Assembly: GCA_003024985.2 (NCBI GenBank)
Contig: PXIH01S0016882.1
Reading direction: 5' to 3' (one strand)
Origin: Euperipatoides rowelli
Taxonomy: Eukaryota; Onychophora; Udeonychophora; Euonychophora; Peripatopsidae
Length of the DNA stretch: 10,271 nt
Shown: positions 7,624-10,271 of the stretch, piece after piece
Numbering within the stretch: the first letter of the stretch is position 1
How the letters are laid out: the number at the start of each line of letters is the position of its first letter
Notes under the pieces: model-generated
What the model was told of the DNA's origin: nothing
Seen by the model: the letters and a program-made list of their open reading frames with translations, nothing else
Databases searched by the model: none
Made by a program: the position numbers and the translations under genes

Positions 7624-8266
7624 TGTGCTCAAGTAATGGACAATTAGGTTAATCGTTTATTAACAACCCAAACCAATTACAATATAATCAAGTATAGAGT
7701 CCTAGCCCAAAAGGATGTGGCCTCTATTTACATACAAAAATAAAAATTGATTCTCAAAAATATTTACAAATAAATATTTACAGTTAAAAATAAAAAGTTC
7801 ATCAGAAGTTTAGAAAACCTCAGCATTGTTAAAGTTCTCTATACAATAGTCCAGATGAAAACCNTTAACTTATAAAGTTCAAAGTCCATAAGGCTTAACA
7901 AACACACCAATCTATCCAAAACATCAGCGTACGGCTTGACTCCAATCCAAAACGTTATCGTGAGGGATCCAAAACCTCCAAGGAACTTAAAAATAAATAT
8001 AATCCAGGCCGAAATTCCAGCCCTTTCATAATAAAAAGACTCATAAGCAAACTAAAAAGAACTATAGATGTTAAGAAATCTCACCAACCATCATGACCAC
8101 CAAACAGGATACGGTAACTGCTCAATCAGGGCCTTGACTGAAGTAAAACAATCAACATGCGTGACTTAACATTCCAACCTTAATTCAGCCAACTGCCTCA
8201 TGATCGGTTCAAAAAGATTAATATCCATTTGCACAACATGACACTGATGTGAAATTATGCATCACA
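7624..8266 (-). mobile_element. Probable solo LTR, minus orientation
   Basis: This 643-bp block is less AT-rich than its flanks and has a clear strand bias (A/C-rich on +, T/G-rich on -). It begins TGTG and ends CACA, the terminal dinucleotides expected of an LTR. The flanking tetranucleotides ATTG (7620-7623) and GTTG (8267-8270) differ at one base and may be a mutated target duplication. On the - strand, AATAAA (7656-7661) lies about 35 bases from the 3' end, as in many Ty3/Gypsy LTRs. There is no coding capacity, and I found no primer-binding site or internal region next to it. An N lies at about 7864. The boundaries are inferred, and another non-coding repeat is possible. Confidence 0.5.
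7656..7661 (-). promoter_or_regulatory. Candidate LTR polyadenylation signal
   Basis: AATAAA on the - strand sits in the context TTGTTAATAAACGATT near the 3' end of the proposed LTR. It would mark the end of the R region. It depends on the LTR interpretation being right. Confidence 0.35.
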
Positions 8267-8447
8267 GTTGAAAAAACTATAAATAAGTTAAAACTAAAAG
8301 AAAATACTAATAACAAAAAGCAACAATGGCTGCCACTGGCGCCCTAGCGGAATATTGTTTAAAAAGTCATGAAACATTTGGGGAAATACTTTAAATATTC
8401 AAATGGAACCTTTATCATCCTTTTTTGTATGTTCATTAAAGTTTATT
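8267..8447. other. Spacer with a short GC-rich motif
   Basis: This lies between the proposed LTR and the transposase remnant. From about 8351 to 8447 it is probably the 3' untranslated part of the transposase element on the - strand. ATGGCTGCCACTGGCGCCCT at 8326-8345, followed by AGCGG, is strikingly GC-rich for this window. It has a loose resemblance to YY1-type (ATGGC.GCC) and insulator-type (GGCGCC, CTAGCGG) sites. I make no functional call. Confidence 0.4.
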
Positions 8448-8957
8448 TTATGCATTTTGATGTGACCACCCTTCATTTCCACACAATGCATTTCTTTGTT
8501 GCACGAAACACTTCCTCATCATAGCCGGAGTAATCATTGCAATAGCATCTGTAATGGGATTCTTTAGATCCAGAAGGTTTGAACTTTAGTTTGGTAGACC
8601 TTGGATGTAATAAATTCCAAATCAAAAAAAATCCATGGGTGTTAAGTGTGGTGACCATGGGGCCAATAGTTCTGGTGAGGCTTTTCCAATGCACCTGTTT
8701 GGAAAAACTTCATTTAAGTAAGCACGAATGACAAGAGCAAAATGAGGAGGTGATACATCTTGTTGAAATGCAACAATTTCAGGATATGCTGTCTTGCACC
8801 AATTGAGGATGCAAAAAGAATTCCAACATATCGAGGTAATTTGTGCTATTCACTGAGGGTTCTATAAGCATTAACAGCCCATAAATTTTTTTTCTGTTGT
8901 GCCTAACCAACCATTCACTATTGGGTATGTCGTTGCCACTCTAAGATTGTATTTGGC
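8448..8957 (-). pseudogene. Dead Tc1/mariner-superfamily transposase, DD41D type
   Basis: On the - strand, three frames together give the C-terminal two-thirds of the catalytic domain. From 8940 to about 8790 the frame carries SEWLVRHNRKKIYG and later STNYLDMLEFFLHPQL. From about 8800 it shifts to a frame with AFQQDVSPPHFAL, RAYLNEVFPNR and SPHLTPMDFF. At the T run (8624-8631) it shifts again to FITSKVYQTKVQT, then returns to LKNPITDAIAMITPAMM and a TAA at 8448-8450. The second catalytic Asp (QQD) and the third (PMD) are both kept, with 41 residues between them. This is the DD41D spacing known for the rosa group, not DD34E (Tc1) or DD34D (mariner). The usual SPDL reads SPHL. The first Asp and the DNA-binding domain are missing. 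Several frameshifts and stops make the copy inactive. No terminal inverted repeats were found. Confidence 0.85.
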
Positions 8958-8985
8958 TGTAAAAAGAGAGAAAAATATTAAGTAG
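8957..8985 (-). promoter_or_regulatory. Splice-acceptor-like sequence upstream of the transposase remnant
   Basis: On the - strand a pyrimidine tract (TTTTTCTCTCTTTTTACAG) ends in CAG at 8957-8959, and the recognisable transposase similarity begins right after it. It looks like a good 3' splice site, but such sequences are common in AT-rich DNA. It may mark an intron boundary in the transposase gene or simply coincide with the limit of preserved homology. Confidence 0.3.
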
Positions 8986-9766
8986 TTTTGTCTGCCTCAA
9001 ATGTAGTGGTAGGGTAAGGGGTTTATCGAGTTGACATCAATCATTTTAACAAGTCATTATAGTTATTTATGTACGATTGGGCTGCATTGAGTAAGACACA
9101 CTATCTAACATTTATCCTTAACACTTTTTTTTATGTTGGGAATATTGCAAATAATCTAATGAACTCTAGTTTGTTGAATACATCTGGAAATCTTCAGAAC
9201 AGTTGGCTTATATAAATCACAAGGGAATTCTAACCTCTGACAGCATATATCTAAGTTAGTGACAATGTCAAGTTGAATGATACTAGAATTTTGGAAAAAA
9301 CGGCAAGTTTTTGTTTCAAATTATTTCCTCACCAATCTCTTACTCTTCTAACTTTTAATTTCTCATTTACTTTGAATAATAATAATTTAAAAAAAAATAA
9401 ACCAATCAACAAATTGTAAAATGATCCACATTCTTAGGACTTAGGATCATTGTTAAATTTCATCAATTATTATAAACTATAACATACTGTAAACTTTTGA
9501 TTTTTGAATAAACCAATATTAAGAATAATACTAACATGTTAAAGCTAAGTTTGAAAAATTGTATAGCAAATAAACATTAATTTATATACTTCAGCATTAA
9601 TAGGTATTTTTAAAAGTTTCTTCTTAAGAATATAAAGTAAGTACAAGTAGTTAGAGGTTGTTTTTTTTACTCAAGATAGATTTTCTAAGAACATGGCTGC
9701 TAAGTTGATTTATAACCCATTGCTAACTTAAGTCCATTCCTTAAAGTGATAAATTCCATTATTAAC
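8986..9766. other. Unassigned AT-rich stretch
   Basis: No gene, RNA or mobile element is recognised on either strand. The N-terminal DNA-binding part of the transposase would be expected at the left edge on the - strand, but I cannot read it there in any frame. Confidence 0.5.
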
Positions 9767-9795
9767 ACTTTTTTTTTCTAGTAGAAAAAAAAAGT
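9767..9795. repeat. Perfect 29-nt palindrome with one central base
   Basis: ACTTTTTTTTTCTA (9767-9780), one G, then TAGAAAAAAAAAGT (9782-9795) make an exact 14-bp inverted repeat. Most of it is a T9/A9 pair, so it could arise from the meeting of two homopolymers, but the matching AC/GT ends and CTA/TAG centre make it more ordered than that. It could extrude as a cruciform. Confidence 0.7.
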
Positions 9796-10271
9796 AAGCT
9801 ACACTGTTCTTGACTTTGTTTTGGCAATACTGCCATTCCATTCATATTGAGATCCCAAAAATGTAAAAAAAAAAAAAAAAACACACAGACAACAATAAAT
9901 TTAAATAGCCTATTTCATTTAGTTAGTTAGGACCTGTGTTATTTTAATCTTCAGTGATATATTATTATGTGTTGCATGTCTAAACAGTGTATTAAACAAA
10001 TTTAATAGTTTAATGTCAACTAAAATTAATTTATTTCTTGTAAAAAAATTTTATACATTATTTTGTAGTTTATTTCACCATTAAATAAATATATTGCAAT
10101 ATCGAATAAGTTTATTTAAAATTTAAATATAGTTTGGTGCACTATTAGAATAACAATCTACTTAATAAAACAATATTACTATTTAGTGAATATACAAATA
10201 TACAAATATGACGGACAACAACAGACTATAGTCCAGCGAGGTTGTCCCTAGTCCTAATCTAATTTTTTTTT
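9796..10271. other. Unassigned AT-rich right end of the window
   Basis: No gene is seen. A run of 17 A at 9865-9881 followed by ACACACAGAC could be an old retroposed tail, but nothing upstream is recognisable. A duplicated ATATACAAAT lies near 10190-10208. The last 60 bases are of more normal composition and may begin another element beyond the window. Confidence 0.5.

Overview
The window is AT-rich (roughly 70% A+T by eye) eukaryotic DNA with long homopolymer runs and no intact protein-coding gene, RNA gene, bacterial operon or CRISPR array. An animal, most likely an invertebrate, is the best guess. The evidence is a Tx1/L1-like LINE fragment, a dead Tc1/mariner-superfamily transposase of a type common in invertebrates, a probable solo LTR and several short inverted-repeat elements. 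The sequence does not resolve the species. Every recognisable coding stretch belongs to a decayed transposable element, so the window reads as intergenic or intronic repeat graveyard.

Layout, left to right. Positions 1-71 hold two copies of a 37-bp hairpin-forming unit. Positions 713-980 form a MITE-like element with terminal inverted repeats of about 39 bp. Positions 1535-1742 are bounded by a second inverted repeat of about 21 bp. Positions 2060-3400 are a 5'-truncated Tx1/L1-type LINE on the + strand: the end of the reverse transcriptase, a C-terminal CCHC-type region, a short 3' UTR and an A-rich tail, broken by two frameshifts and a stop. A short A-rich retroelement-like tail lies at 4137-4201 and a 21-bp-arm hairpin at 4539-4585. 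Next come a poly-C tract and a tandem array of about 3.6 units of 126-132 bp (5031-5485).

A second, more decayed LINE C-terminus (5832-6230) runs into a GC-rich island with a strong 16- to 19-bp stem-loop (6224-6337). A possible pogo/Tigger-like end is at 7043. A probable solo LTR on the - strand occupies 7624-8266. A dead transposase on the - strand (8448-8957) keeps two catalytic aspartates 41 residues apart (DD41D). The right end (9000-10271) is unassigned AT-rich sequence with a 29-nt palindrome.

There is no functional gene network here. The elements are independent insertions of different ages. The points most worth following are the DD41D transposase, the tandem array, the GC-rich hairpin island behind the second LINE fragment, and the two unnamed MITE-like elements.
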